Part shown: piece after piece, positions 1 through 6,906 of the stretch
How positions within the stretch are numbered: the first letter of the stretch is position 1
How the letters are laid out: the number at the start of each line of letters is the position of its first letter
Assembly (NCBI GenBank): GCA_902783235.1
Contig: CACZQG010000071.1
Coordinates: forward strand, 1 to 13,199
Length of the DNA: 13,199 nucleotides
Direction: 5' to 3'
Source: an uncultured Ruminococcus sp.
GTDB lineage: Bacteria > Bacillota > Clostridia > Oscillospirales > Ruminococcaceae
Program-made: the position numbers and the translations under genes
Notes under the pieces: generated by a model
Seen by the model: the letters and a program-made list of their open reading frames with translations, nothing else
The model's database searches: none
What the model was told of the DNA's origin: nothing

Positions 1-53
1 AACACCGCACAAAGACCGCTTGGAAGCTTTGCACGTCAGCGGTATTGCCTTAA
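1..53. repeat. Short, internally deleted copy of a foldback (MITE-like) repeat, cut by the window edge
   Basis: Bases 1-38 match the right end of the full element at 1817-1995 (reverse complement) with a single mismatch at position 20. Bases 39-53 (GCGGTATTGCCTTAA) are the exact reverse complement of that element's left end. The roughly 110 bases that lie between these parts in the full copy are missing, so this is a deletion derivative. The outermost bases (TTAAGGC by analogy) would lie left of the window. It is inverted relative to the full copy and starts nine bases after the stop codon of the acyl-CoA ligase gene. It has no coding capacity. Confidence 0.75.
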
Positions 54-62
54 CATCAGGGA

Positions 63-1742
63 TCATGATTTTTCGCTCATTCGCTCAACATCCTTCTGAT
101 GTATCTCCTTACGCTTTATCTTACCGCTGAAGGTCTTGGGCAGCTCATCAACATATTCCACTACTCTCGGATACTTGTAAGGAGCAGTCGCCTTCTTAAC
201 ATGATCCTGTATCTCCTTTGTCAGGGCATCACTTGGCTCATAGCCCTTGGCAAGGACAATGGTTGCCTTTATCACCTGTCCTCTTATGGGATCAGGTACA
301 CCGGTAATGGCGCATTCTACTGCGGCAGGATGCTCCAGTACGGCACTTTCCACCTCAAATGGTCCTATACGGTAGCCGGATGACTTGATAACGTCATCGT
401 TTCTTCCCATGAACCAATAGCAGCCGTTTTCATCTTTAACCGCCATATCTCCCGTGTCATAGTAAGCACCGCCAAGAACCTTTGCAGACATTTCAGGATC
501 ATTGAAATATCCTGTGAATAATCCCACCGGAGGAGCTGATTTTACATCATTTACGATTATAGTACCCTCCTCACCGGGTTTGCATTCCTCACCGTCATCG
601 TTGATAAGCTTTATATCATAAAGAGGTGCCGGCTTTCCTGTAGAGCCTGCCGAAGGCTCCAGCCACTGAAAGTTTGCAATGAGCACCGTTCCTTCTGACT
701 GCCCGAAGCCCTCACGGAGCTTGAGACCGGTAAGCTTATACCAGTCATTGAATACCTGAGGATTCAGGGGCTCTCCTGCAATACAGCAATTCTTTATGCT
801 GGAAAGGTCATACTTCTCCACATCCTCCTGGAGCATGAATCTGAACATTGTAGGAGGAGCGCAGAAGGTAGTCACCTTATATTCGGATATTTTTTCAAGC
901 AGCTTTGCGGGAATAAATTTGTCCATATCATAGCAGAATATAGTCGCTCCGCATATCCACTGACCATATATCTTGCCCCATCCGAATTTAGCCCAGCCGG
1001 AATCGGAAACGCTCATGTGGAGCTTGTTTTCCTGCACCATCTGCCAGTATTTTGCAGTTACTATATGACCCAGAGGATGAGCAAAATTATGCTGCACCGG
1101 CTTAGGCATACCTGTAGTGCCGGATGTGAAATACACAAGCATAATATCATCCCATCGGGTCGCATCGTCTCCTGTAGGTCTTTCAAACACATCGGAAAAA
1201 GGCTCGATCTCCTTTTCAAAGAATCGCCAGCCCTCTCGCTCAGTCCCTACAACTATCTTGTGCCTCAGGGTAGGTATCTCGCTTTCGGACAATTCTACCT
1301 GCTGTGCAACATAGTCATCATTTATGCATATAAAGCAGCACACATTTGCTCTGTTGCCCCTATAGACTATGTCCTTCTTGCTTAGCTGGAGAGTAGCAGG
1401 TATGACCGTCGCACCTATCTTATGAAGCGCTGTAGCACATATCCAGTACTCCCAGCGTCTTCTGAGTATCATCATTACTACCGAGCCTTTTTTTATACCC
1501 AGGCTCTTGAAATAGTTTGCAGCTTTATTGGAAAGTCTGGAAATATCAGTAAATGTAAAAGTGTGTGTTTCATCATGGTCATCGCACCATACAAGTGCCT
1601 TCTTTTCTGGCTCCTGTTTAGCCCATTCATCAACAATATCGAATCCGAAATTGAAATTCTCGGGAACATTGACCTTATAGTTCGCCTTGAAATCCTCATA
1701 GCTGTCAAATTCGATCCTTGGCAAAAATCTGTCCAATAACAT
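63..1742 (-). CDS. AMP-forming acyl-CoA ligase (acetyl/medium-chain acyl-CoA synthetase family)
   Basis: This is a 559-residue cytosolic enzyme of the ANL (AMP-binding) superfamily, expected to activate a carboxylic acid with ATP to an acyl-adenylate and pass it to CoA. The ATP-binding signature TSGTTGMPKP lies at about 206-215, GEPLNP at 323-328, YYDTGD at 427-432, the hinge region GRNDDVIKSSGYRIGP at about 446-460, and the C-terminal PKTFSGKIKR with the conserved lysine at about 541. Length and the GWGKIYGQW segment resemble the medium-chain/acetyl-CoA synthetase subgroup. Substrate cannot be read from sequence. An ATG four codons upstream (1754) exists, but GGAG sits 7 bases before the ATG at 1742 and nothing comparable precedes 1754, so 1742 was chosen. 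It lies after purD on the same strand, separated by a foldback repeat, and may be read from the purine operon. Confidence 0.9.
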   Translation of the reverse strand: MLLDRFLPRIEFDSYEDFKANYKVNVPENFNFGFDIVDEWAKQEPEKKALVWCDDHDETHTFTFTDISRLSNKAANYFKSLGIKKGSVVMMILRRRWEYWICATALHKIGATVIPATLQLSKKDIVYRGNRANVCCFICINDDYVAQQVELSESEIPTLRHKIVVGTEREGWRFFEKEIEPFSDVFERPTGDDATRWDDIMLVYFTSGTTGMPKPVQHNFAHPLGHIVTAKYWQMVQENKLHMSVSDSGWAKFGWGKIYGQWICGATIFCYDMDKFIPAKLLEKISEYKVTTFCAPPTMFRFMLQEDVEKYDLSSIKNCCIAGEPLNPQVFNDWYKLTGLKLREGFGQSEGTVLIANFQWLEPSAGSTGKPAPLYDIKLINDDGEECKPGEEGTIIVNDVKSAPPVGLFTGYFNDPEMSAKVLGGAYYDTGDMAVKDENGCYWFMGRNDDVIKSSGYRIGPFEVESAVLEHPAAVECAITGVPDPIRGQVIKATIVLAKGYEPSDALTKEIQDHVKKATAPYKYPRVVEYVDELPKTFSGKIKRKEIHQKDVERMSEKS

Positions 1743-1757
1743 TTTTTTCTCCATTCT

Positions 1758-1782
1758 GCAGCTTTAAGCAAAGCTGCTTAAA
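1758..1782 (-). promoter_or_regulatory. Two mutually exclusive hairpins just upstream of the acyl-CoA ligase start
   Basis: On the minus strand GCAGCTTT-gctt-AAAGCTGC (1777-1758) is a perfect 8-bp stem. The overlapping TTTAAGC-agcttt-GCTTAAA (1782-1763) is a perfect 7-bp stem. They share bases and cannot form together. The first ends about 11 bases before the GGAG ribosome binding site. No U-run follows, so it is not an intrinsic terminator on this strand. A role in translation or mRNA stability is possible but unproven. Confidence 0.4.
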
Positions 1783-1816
1783 AATTGATCCATGATCTTA
1801 CATCATTTCCATATTC

Positions 1817-1995
1817 TTAAGGCAATACCGCACAAAGATTGTGCGTCAGATGCGAAGTCAGATTTTTCGTTAGATTGTACAAAATCGATACAGGCATACT
1901 GGCGTATGTCAAAGAGATTTTGTGCAAGATAACGGAAAATCTGCAAGCAGATGACGTGCAAAGCTTCCATGCGGTCTTTGTGCGGTGTTGCCTTA
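1817..1995. mobile_element. 179-bp MITE-like foldback element with terminal inverted repeats
   Basis: The left end TTAAGGCAATACCGC followed by ACAAAGA is mirrored at the right end (1975-1995) as TAAGGCAACACCGC followed by ACAAAGA in reverse complement. The inversion continues inward with mismatches: the CAGATTTT/AAAATCTG and ACAAAATC/GATTTTGT segments pair, and the tip is CATAC-tggc-GTATG at 1895-1908. The whole element is therefore one long imperfect foldback. A 6-base direct repeat ATATTC flanks it (1811-1816 and 1997-2002), a possible target duplication. No transposase or other reading frame of note is inside. A near-identical partial copy sits at 1-53. The right end supplies the TAA stop of purD. 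As RNA it would form a long duplex between purD and the acyl-CoA ligase message. Confidence 0.8.
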
Positions 1996-3267
1996 TATAT
2001 TCAGTGCTTTCTTTCCTATATCCTTCCTGTAATGCATTTTTTCAAAGCTTATACCATTTACACCGCTGTATGCTTTTTCCAGTGCTGTTTTCAGGTCGGG
2101 AGCTGTAGCGGTCACTCCCAGAACTCTGCCGCCGGAGGTAAGGAACTTGTCTCCCTCCGTTTTTGTACCCGCATGATAAACGATCACGCCCTCATGCTGA
2201 CCCTTTTCATCAAGACCGCTTATCTCTTTGGAGGTCTCGTATTTTTTTGGATAGCCGCCGCTGGCGATAATAACGCAGGCTGCTGCTCCATCCTTCCACT
2301 TTATATCAATACTGTCCAGCTTTTCATCTATTACAGCATTAAATATATCCACAAGATCTGTTTCAAGCAAGGGCAATACTACCTGAGTCTCGGGATCACC
2401 GAATCGGCAGTTGTACTCAATTACTCTGGGTCCCTGAGGAGTTATCATAAGACCAAAGTAAAGACAGCCCTTGAATGTTCTGTGCTCATTATTCATAGCA
2501 TTTATGGTAGGCATGAATATTGTCTTCATGCACTCCTCTGCCACATCATAAGTATAGTGAGGATTGGGAGCTACTGTTCCCATACCTCCGGTATTAAGAC
2601 CCTCGTCATTATCCAGTGCTCTCTTATGATCCATAGAAGAGATCATGGGAGCCACTACTCTGCCATCTGTAAAGCAAAGCACGGATACCTCGGGACCTGT
2701 AAGAAATTCTTCTATAACGATGCTGGAGCCGCTTTCACCGAATATCTTGTCCTCCATGATGGTCTTTACAGCATCCTCGGCTTCCTTTTCATTCTGAGCA
2801 ATAATAACGCCCTTGCCCAATGCCAGACCGTCTGCCTTTATTACTGTGGGATAGGTATTTTTCTCCTTTATATACTCCATAGCAGCCTTTGGGTCATCAA
2901 ACACCTCATATCCGGCAGTAGGAATATTATAAAGCTTCATGAGATCCTTTGAAAATACCTTACTGCCTTCTATTATAGCAGCACTGCTGTCAGGACCGAA
3001 GGCTCTTATGCCCTCCTTGTTCAAAGCATCTACCATTCCCATTACCAGCGGATCATCGGGAGCTACAACTACCATGTCAACAGAAATCTCCTTACTGAGT
3101 GCCACTACTCCGTCAATATCTGTAGCCTTCACATCAAAGCACTGAGCATATTTGCTGATACCACCGTTTCCCGGTGTACAGTACAGCTTATCCACCTTGG
3201 GGCTCTCACTCAGCTTCATGACGATAGCGTGTTCTCTTCCGCCGCCGCCTACAACCAATATCTTCAT
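1993..3267 (-). CDS. purD: Phosphoribosylamine-glycine ligase (GAR synthetase)
   Basis: This enzyme ligates glycine to phosphoribosylamine with ATP to give GAR, the second step of de novo purine synthesis. It is a cytosolic ATP-grasp enzyme. Its 424 residues match the usual family length. The N-terminal glycine-rich GGGGREHA is at 7-14, the ATP-grasp segment KADGLALGKGV at 144-154, HKRALDNDEG..TGGMG at 214-230 and the metal/ATP-binding EYNCRFGDPETQ at 284-295. The start ATG follows GGAG by about 9 bases, 18 bases after the stop of the AICAR formyltransferase gene. It is the last purine gene of the operon. Its TAA stop coincides with the first bases of the foldback element, so the native 3' end may have been altered slightly by insertion. 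The C-terminus (KKALNI) still looks complete. Confidence 0.97.
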   Translation of the reverse strand: MKILVVGGGGREHAIVMKLSESPKVDKLYCTPGNGGISKYAQCFDVKATDIDGVVALSKEISVDMVVVAPDDPLVMGMVDALNKEGIRAFGPDSSAAIIEGSKVFSKDLMKLYNIPTAGYEVFDDPKAAMEYIKEKNTYPTVIKADGLALGKGVIIAQNEKEAEDAVKTIMEDKIFGESGSSIVIEEFLTGPEVSVLCFTDGRVVAPMISSMDHKRALDNDEGLNTGGMGTVAPNPHYTYDVAEECMKTIFMPTINAMNNEHRTFKGCLYFGLMITPQGPRVIEYNCRFGDPETQVVLPLLETDLVDIFNAVIDEKLDSIDIKWKDGAAACVIIASGGYPKKYETSKEISGLDEKGQHEGVIVYHAGTKTEGDKFLTSGGRVLGVTATAPDLKTALEKAYSGVNGISFEKMHYRKDIGKKALNI

Positions 3268-3285
3268 AAACTCAACTCCAATACA

Positions 3286-4464
3286 TCAATGATGGAACAG
3301 ACGAATTCCCGTGAACGCCATAGCCATATTATATTTGTTGCAGGTCTCTATAACGTTATCGTCCCTGATAGAACCACCCGGCTCTGCCACATAGCATACA
3401 CCGCTCTTTCTTGCTCTCTCGATATTATCACCGAAGGGGAAGAATGCATCCGAACCCAGACAAACATCAGTATTCTTAGCCAGCCATTCCTTCTGCTCTT
3501 CCTTTGTGAATACAGGGGGCTTTTCCTTGAATATGTTTTCCCAGGTACCGTCAGCCAGTACATCCATATATTCATCCGAGATATAAACATCAATGGCATT
3601 GTCTCTGTCCGGTCTTCTGATGTTATCAACAAATTTCAGATTCATCACCTGGGGTGCCTGTCTCAGCCACCAGATATCAGCCTTGTTGCCTGCCAGTCTT
3701 GTACAGTGTATTCTGGACTGCTGACCGGCACCGATGCCGATAGCCTGTCCGTCCTTTACATAGCAAACAGAATTTGACTGTGTATATTTAAGAGTGATAA
3801 GTGAAATCACAAGATCTCTCTTTTTATCATCAGGGATATTCTTGTTATCGGTGACTATCTCACTGAGCATATCATTATCGATCTTCAGGTTGTTTCTTCC
3901 CTGCTCGAATGTCACACCGAATACCTGCTTTCTTTCGATCTCCTCAGGAACATAGTCGGGATCTATTTTGATAATATTGTAGGTACCCTTTCTCTTGGAC
4001 TTGAGTATTTCCAATGCTTCATCTGTATAAGAAGGAGCAATTATACCATCAGACACCTCTCTCTGGAGCATTTTAGCGGTTACAGCATCACACTCATCGG
4101 AAAGTGCAACAAAATCACCATAGGATGACATTCTGTCCGCACCTCTTGCCCTTGCATATGCACAGGCGATAGGTGAAAGCTCCCCCAGATCATCCACAAA
4201 GTAGATCTTTTTAAGTGTATCGCTGAGAGGTACACCTACAGCCGCACCTGCCGGGGAAACGTGCTTGAATGATGCTGCGGCAGGCAGACCGGTAGCTGCT
4301 TTCAATTCACGGACAAGCTGCCAGCCGTTGAATGCATCAAGAAGATTTATATAACCCGGCTTTCCGTTTAATACCTCTATGGGAAGCTCACCGTTTTCAA
4401 CGTAAATACGTGAGGGCTTCTGATTTGGGTTACAGCCGTACTTTAAAAACATTTCTGAAGACAT
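3286..4464 (-). CDS. purH: Stand-alone AICAR formyltransferase (C-terminal half of PurH, animal ATIC-like)
   Basis: This enzyme transfers the formyl group of 10-formyl-tetrahydrofolate to AICAR, giving FAICAR, the penultimate step to IMP. At 392 residues it holds only the formyltransferase domain. The MGS-like cyclohydrolase domain of ordinary bifunctional PurH (about 500-530 residues) is absent, and the neighbouring purO gene supplies that step. The catalytic Lys-His pair is at 67-68 in SFKHVSPAG. Other marks are KYGCNPNQ at 8-15, GIGAGQQSRIHCTRLAG at 243-259, SDAFFPF at 338-344, and a C-terminal RLFHH. These stretches resemble what I remember of human ATIC more than E. coli PurH. The start is preceded by AAGGAG and lies 11 bases after the purO stop, so the two are translated from one message. 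Confidence 0.95.
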   Translation of the reverse strand: MSSEMFLKYGCNPNQKPSRIYVENGELPIEVLNGKPGYINLLDAFNGWQLVRELKAATGLPAAASFKHVSPAGAAVGVPLSDTLKKIYFVDDLGELSPIACAYARARGADRMSSYGDFVALSDECDAVTAKMLQREVSDGIIAPSYTDEALEILKSKRKGTYNIIKIDPDYVPEEIERKQVFGVTFEQGRNNLKIDNDMLSEIVTDNKNIPDDKKRDLVISLITLKYTQSNSVCYVKDGQAIGIGAGQQSRIHCTRLAGNKADIWWLRQAPQVMNLKFVDNIRRPDRDNAIDVYISDEYMDVLADGTWENIFKEKPPVFTKEEQKEWLAKNTDVCLGSDAFFPFGDNIERARKSGVCYVAEPGGSIRDDNVIETCNKYNMAMAFTGIRLFHH

Positions 4465-4475
4465 AGCTTTTCTCC

Positions 4476-5192
4476 TTATTTATTCTTGTTGATTATCCTG
4501 GTCTTGTATTCGCCTGTTTCCAGGGAGATATATCTCACGAACAGGGATACTTTATTGTCGCTGTTAAGATTATCCCACAGCTTATCGGCAAATTCATCTA
4601 TATCATCCGGGATGCTGCCGATAAGCTCCGGCTCTCCCTCAAAGCTGGGAAGAGGACTGCCGTCCCCCATATATGTATGGATAAAATGACCCATACCGTT
4701 TTTGGGATTATTATAAGAGAATGTTGATCTGATACAGGTTTCAGGGTCGCCGTTCTCAGTCTTGATTATATTCATGGCATAATTGAATCCGCCCTTGTCG
4801 GTCTTTATTATGCCTGAGATACGGGGAGTATAGTTGGGAGCATCATCCTCAAATTCCCTTGTACGCAGAGACTGCTCAAAGGTCTGCTGCTGATTCATAA
4901 GATCATATACAGTATCTGTCTGATCTCCGTTTGTAACAATAGTCTTGTTTCCCAGTACCTTTACGGGAGAATAGATTATAAGATGCGGATCTGTCAGCTT
5001 GGAAGGATCAAACGCCTGTGTCTTTATGCCTTCTCCCTCTTCAACAAATACACGGTTACGGCTGTTTTCGCTTCTGCCCATGATAAAATAAGCAGCAACA
5101 GCGTTTTTGCCATTCTCCGATCTGCCTATTGCTATACCTCTTCCGGGGTATGGGTTATTTTTGAGTTCATCATAAATATTCTTAACAACCAT
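4476..5192 (-). CDS. purO: IMP cyclohydrolase, PurO family
   Basis: This enzyme closes the ring of FAICAR to give IMP, the last step of the pathway. It is a 238-residue cytosolic protein of the PurO type first known from archaea and unrelated to the PurH cyclohydrolase domain. Family-like segments are PYPGRGIAIGR at 14-24, GRSENSRNRV at 39-48, NGDQTD at 88-93, DDAPNYTPRISG at 116-127 and GHFIHTY at 168-174. The ATG at 5192 has AAGGAG about 7 bases upstream. A more distal ATG at 5231 lies inside purN and has no good ribosome site, so it was rejected. Ten bases separate it from purN and 11 from the formyltransferase gene. Its place directly before a formyltransferase-only PurH strongly supports the assignment. 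Confidence 0.9.
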   Translation of the reverse strand: MVVKNIYDELKNNPYPGRGIAIGRSENGKNAVAAYFIMGRSENSRNRVFVEEGEGIKTQAFDPSKLTDPHLIIYSPVKVLGNKTIVTNGDQTDTVYDLMNQQQTFEQSLRTREFEDDAPNYTPRISGIIKTDKGGFNYAMNIIKTENGDPETCIRSTFSYNNPKNGMGHFIHTYMGDGSPLPSFEGEPELIGSIPDDIDEFADKLWDNLNSDNKVSLFVRYISLETGEYKTRIINKNK

Positions 5193-5202
5193 TATATGCT
5201 CC

Positions 5203-5829
5203 TTATCTGTCAACGACCGCTTTGCCGTCAACTATCTTTATTTTATCCTGACAATAAAGTGAAACTGCTTCCGGAAGTATCTTCCATTCTGCCTGCTCCA
5301 TAATACGCTTTTGAAGTATCTCGGGCGTATCACCGTTTTCTACAGCTACTGCCTTTTGCAGTATTATAGCTCCCGCATCTGCCTGTTCATTTACAAAATG
5401 TACAGTTGCACCGCTTACCTTTACGCCGTAGCTGAGGGCAGCTTCATGTACCTTCAGACCATAATACCCTTCTCCGCAGAAGGAGGGTATAAGTGCCGGA
5501 TGGACATTTATCATTTTATAGGGATATGCCTTGACTATACACTCATCCAGTATGGTCATAAATCCTGCCAGCACTACCAGATCGGCTTTTTCTTCATTTA
5601 ATGCTTCCAGTATAGCCTTACTGTAGCCGGCACTGTCCGGATAATCCTTGCGCGGCAGTACCTTTGTAGCTATGCCGTTTTTTTCAGCTCTTTCCAGGGC
5701 ATAGGCTCCCTCCTTGGAGGAAATTACAAGAGTTATCTCACCGTTTTTTATAATACCGCTTTTCTGTGCATCTATAAGTGCCTGTAAATTAGTGCCGCCC
5801 CCTGAGACCAATACAACTATTCTTTTCAT
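5203..5829 (-). CDS. purN: Phosphoribosylglycinamide formyltransferase (folate-dependent)
   Basis: This enzyme formylates GAR to FGAR using 10-formyl-tetrahydrofolate, the third step of the pathway. It has 208 residues, the normal family size. The phosphate-binding SGGGTNLQ is at 9-16. The catalytic set Asn108, His110 (MINVHPALIPSF) and Asp151 (QADAGAIILQ) corresponds to Asn106/His108/Asp144 of the E. coli enzyme. The ATG at 5829 is preceded by AGAGGA and lies 15 bases after the purM stop. The segment after the catalytic histidine (PSFCGEGYYGLKVHEAAL) is of the Firmicutes variety rather than the E. coli HTHRQAL type. Confidence 0.96.
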   Translation of the reverse strand: MKRIVVLVSGGGTNLQALIDAQKSGIIKNGEITLVISSKEGAYALERAEKNGIATKVLPRKDYPDSAGYSKAILEALNEEKADLVVLAGFMTILDECIVKAYPYKMINVHPALIPSFCGEGYYGLKVHEAALSYGVKVSGATVHFVNEQADAGAIILQKAVAVENGDTPEILQKRIMEQAEWKILPEAVSLYCQDKIKIVDGKAVVDR

Positions 5830-5844
5830 TGAGTTGTCCTCTCT

Positions 5845-6879
5845 TTAGCAGATGATAACGCCTTCGTCGCTGTCTACAAGCTCACCCAGCACATAAGCTT
5901 CTTCTCCGGAAGCCTTTAATATCTCAATTGCCTTATCAGCATCATTCTTATCAACAGAAACTATCATACCAACACCCATATTGAATGTATTGAACATATC
6001 CCTTTCGGGTATCTTTCCTGTTTCCATAATAAGATCAAATATAGGAAGCACCTGAACATCCTGTCTGGCGATCTTTGCGGATATGCCTTCCGGAAGGGAG
6101 CGTGGAATATTTTCGTAGAAGCCGCCGCCTGTAATATGGGATATAGCCTTTACGTTTACCTTTTCAAGAAGTGAGAGTATAGGCTTTACATATATCTTGG
6201 TAGGTGTCAGGAGACAATCTCCCAGAGTAGTGCCTATCTCGGAATAGTGCCTGAGAAGGTTCTGCTCGTTTACAGTGAATACTTTTCTTACCAGTGAAAA
6301 GCCGTTGGAATGTACACCGCTGGATCTAAGAGCGATAAGCACATCTCCTGCCTTTTGTGTCTCCGGCTTCAGGATCTTGTCCTTGTCTACAACACCCACC
6401 GAAAATCCGGCAACATCATATTCATCCACAGGATAAAATCCGGGCATTTCAGCAGTCTCGCCGCCTACCAATGCACAGCCGGCCTGTACACAGCCGTCTG
6501 CAATACCCGATACGATCTCTGCAACTCTTTCGGGATAGTTCTTGCCGACTGCTATATAATCCAGGAAAAACTGAGGCTTGGCACCGCAGCAAATTATATC
6601 ATTCACGCACATTGCAACACAGTCGATACCTATTGTGTTATGCTTATCCATAAGAAAAGCAAGCTTCAGCTTGGTACCGACACCGTCTGTACCCGAAACA
6701 AATACAGGCTTGCTTATACCTGTAAGATCAGGCTCAAAAAGTCCGCCGAAGCCGCCTATTCCCGACAGAACACCGGGAGTGGCAGTTCTTTTTACGTGCT
6801 CCTTCATCAGCTCTACCGCCTTATATCCGGCAGTAACGTCAACACCGGCGTTTTTATAGCTTTCTGAAAAACTCTTCAT
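5845..6879 (-). CDS. purM: Phosphoribosylformylglycinamidine cyclo-ligase (AIR synthetase)
   Basis: This enzyme closes the imidazole ring of FGAM with ATP to form AIR. It has 344 residues, typical of PurM. The signature SGTDGVGTK is at 62-70, [13 protein letters not shown] at 83-95, [10 protein letters not shown] at 139-148, then [11 protein letters not shown] and [16 protein letters not shown] in the C-terminal half; all are well kept. AAGGAG precedes the ATG by about 7 bases, and the purF stop is 27 bases upstream. Its substrate FGAM is made by PurL/PurS/PurQ, none of which is encoded in this window. Confidence 0.97.
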   Translation of the reverse strand: MKSFSESYKNAGVDVTAGYKAVELMKEHVKRTATPGVLSGIGGFGGLFEPDLTGISKPVFVSGTDGVGTKLKLAFLMDKHNTIGIDCVAMCVNDIICCGAKPQFFLDYIAVGKNYPERVAEIVSGIADGCVQAGCALVGGETAEMPGFYPVDEYDVAGFSVGVVDKDKILKPETQKAGDVLIALRSSGVHSNGFSLVRKVFTVNEQNLLRHYSEIGTTLGDCLLTPTKIYVKPILSLLEKVNVKAISHITGGGFYENIPRSLPEGISAKIARQDVQVLPIFDLIMETGKIPERDMFNTFNMGVGMIVSVDKNDADKAIEILKASGEEAYVLGELVDSDEGVIIC

Positions 6880-6906
6880 CTGATTACTCCTTAATATGAT
6901 CTAATC

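Noticed and set aside
1817..1995. Foldback element as an intrinsic terminator of the purine operon
   Set aside because: On the minus strand no U-run follows the end of the hairpin (CTTAAGAATATGG).
1951..2952. Long plus-strand reading frame (333 codons) opposite purD
   Set aside because: It lies antisense to a fully recognised gene, has low-complexity Cys/Tyr/His-rich translation and no ribosome site.
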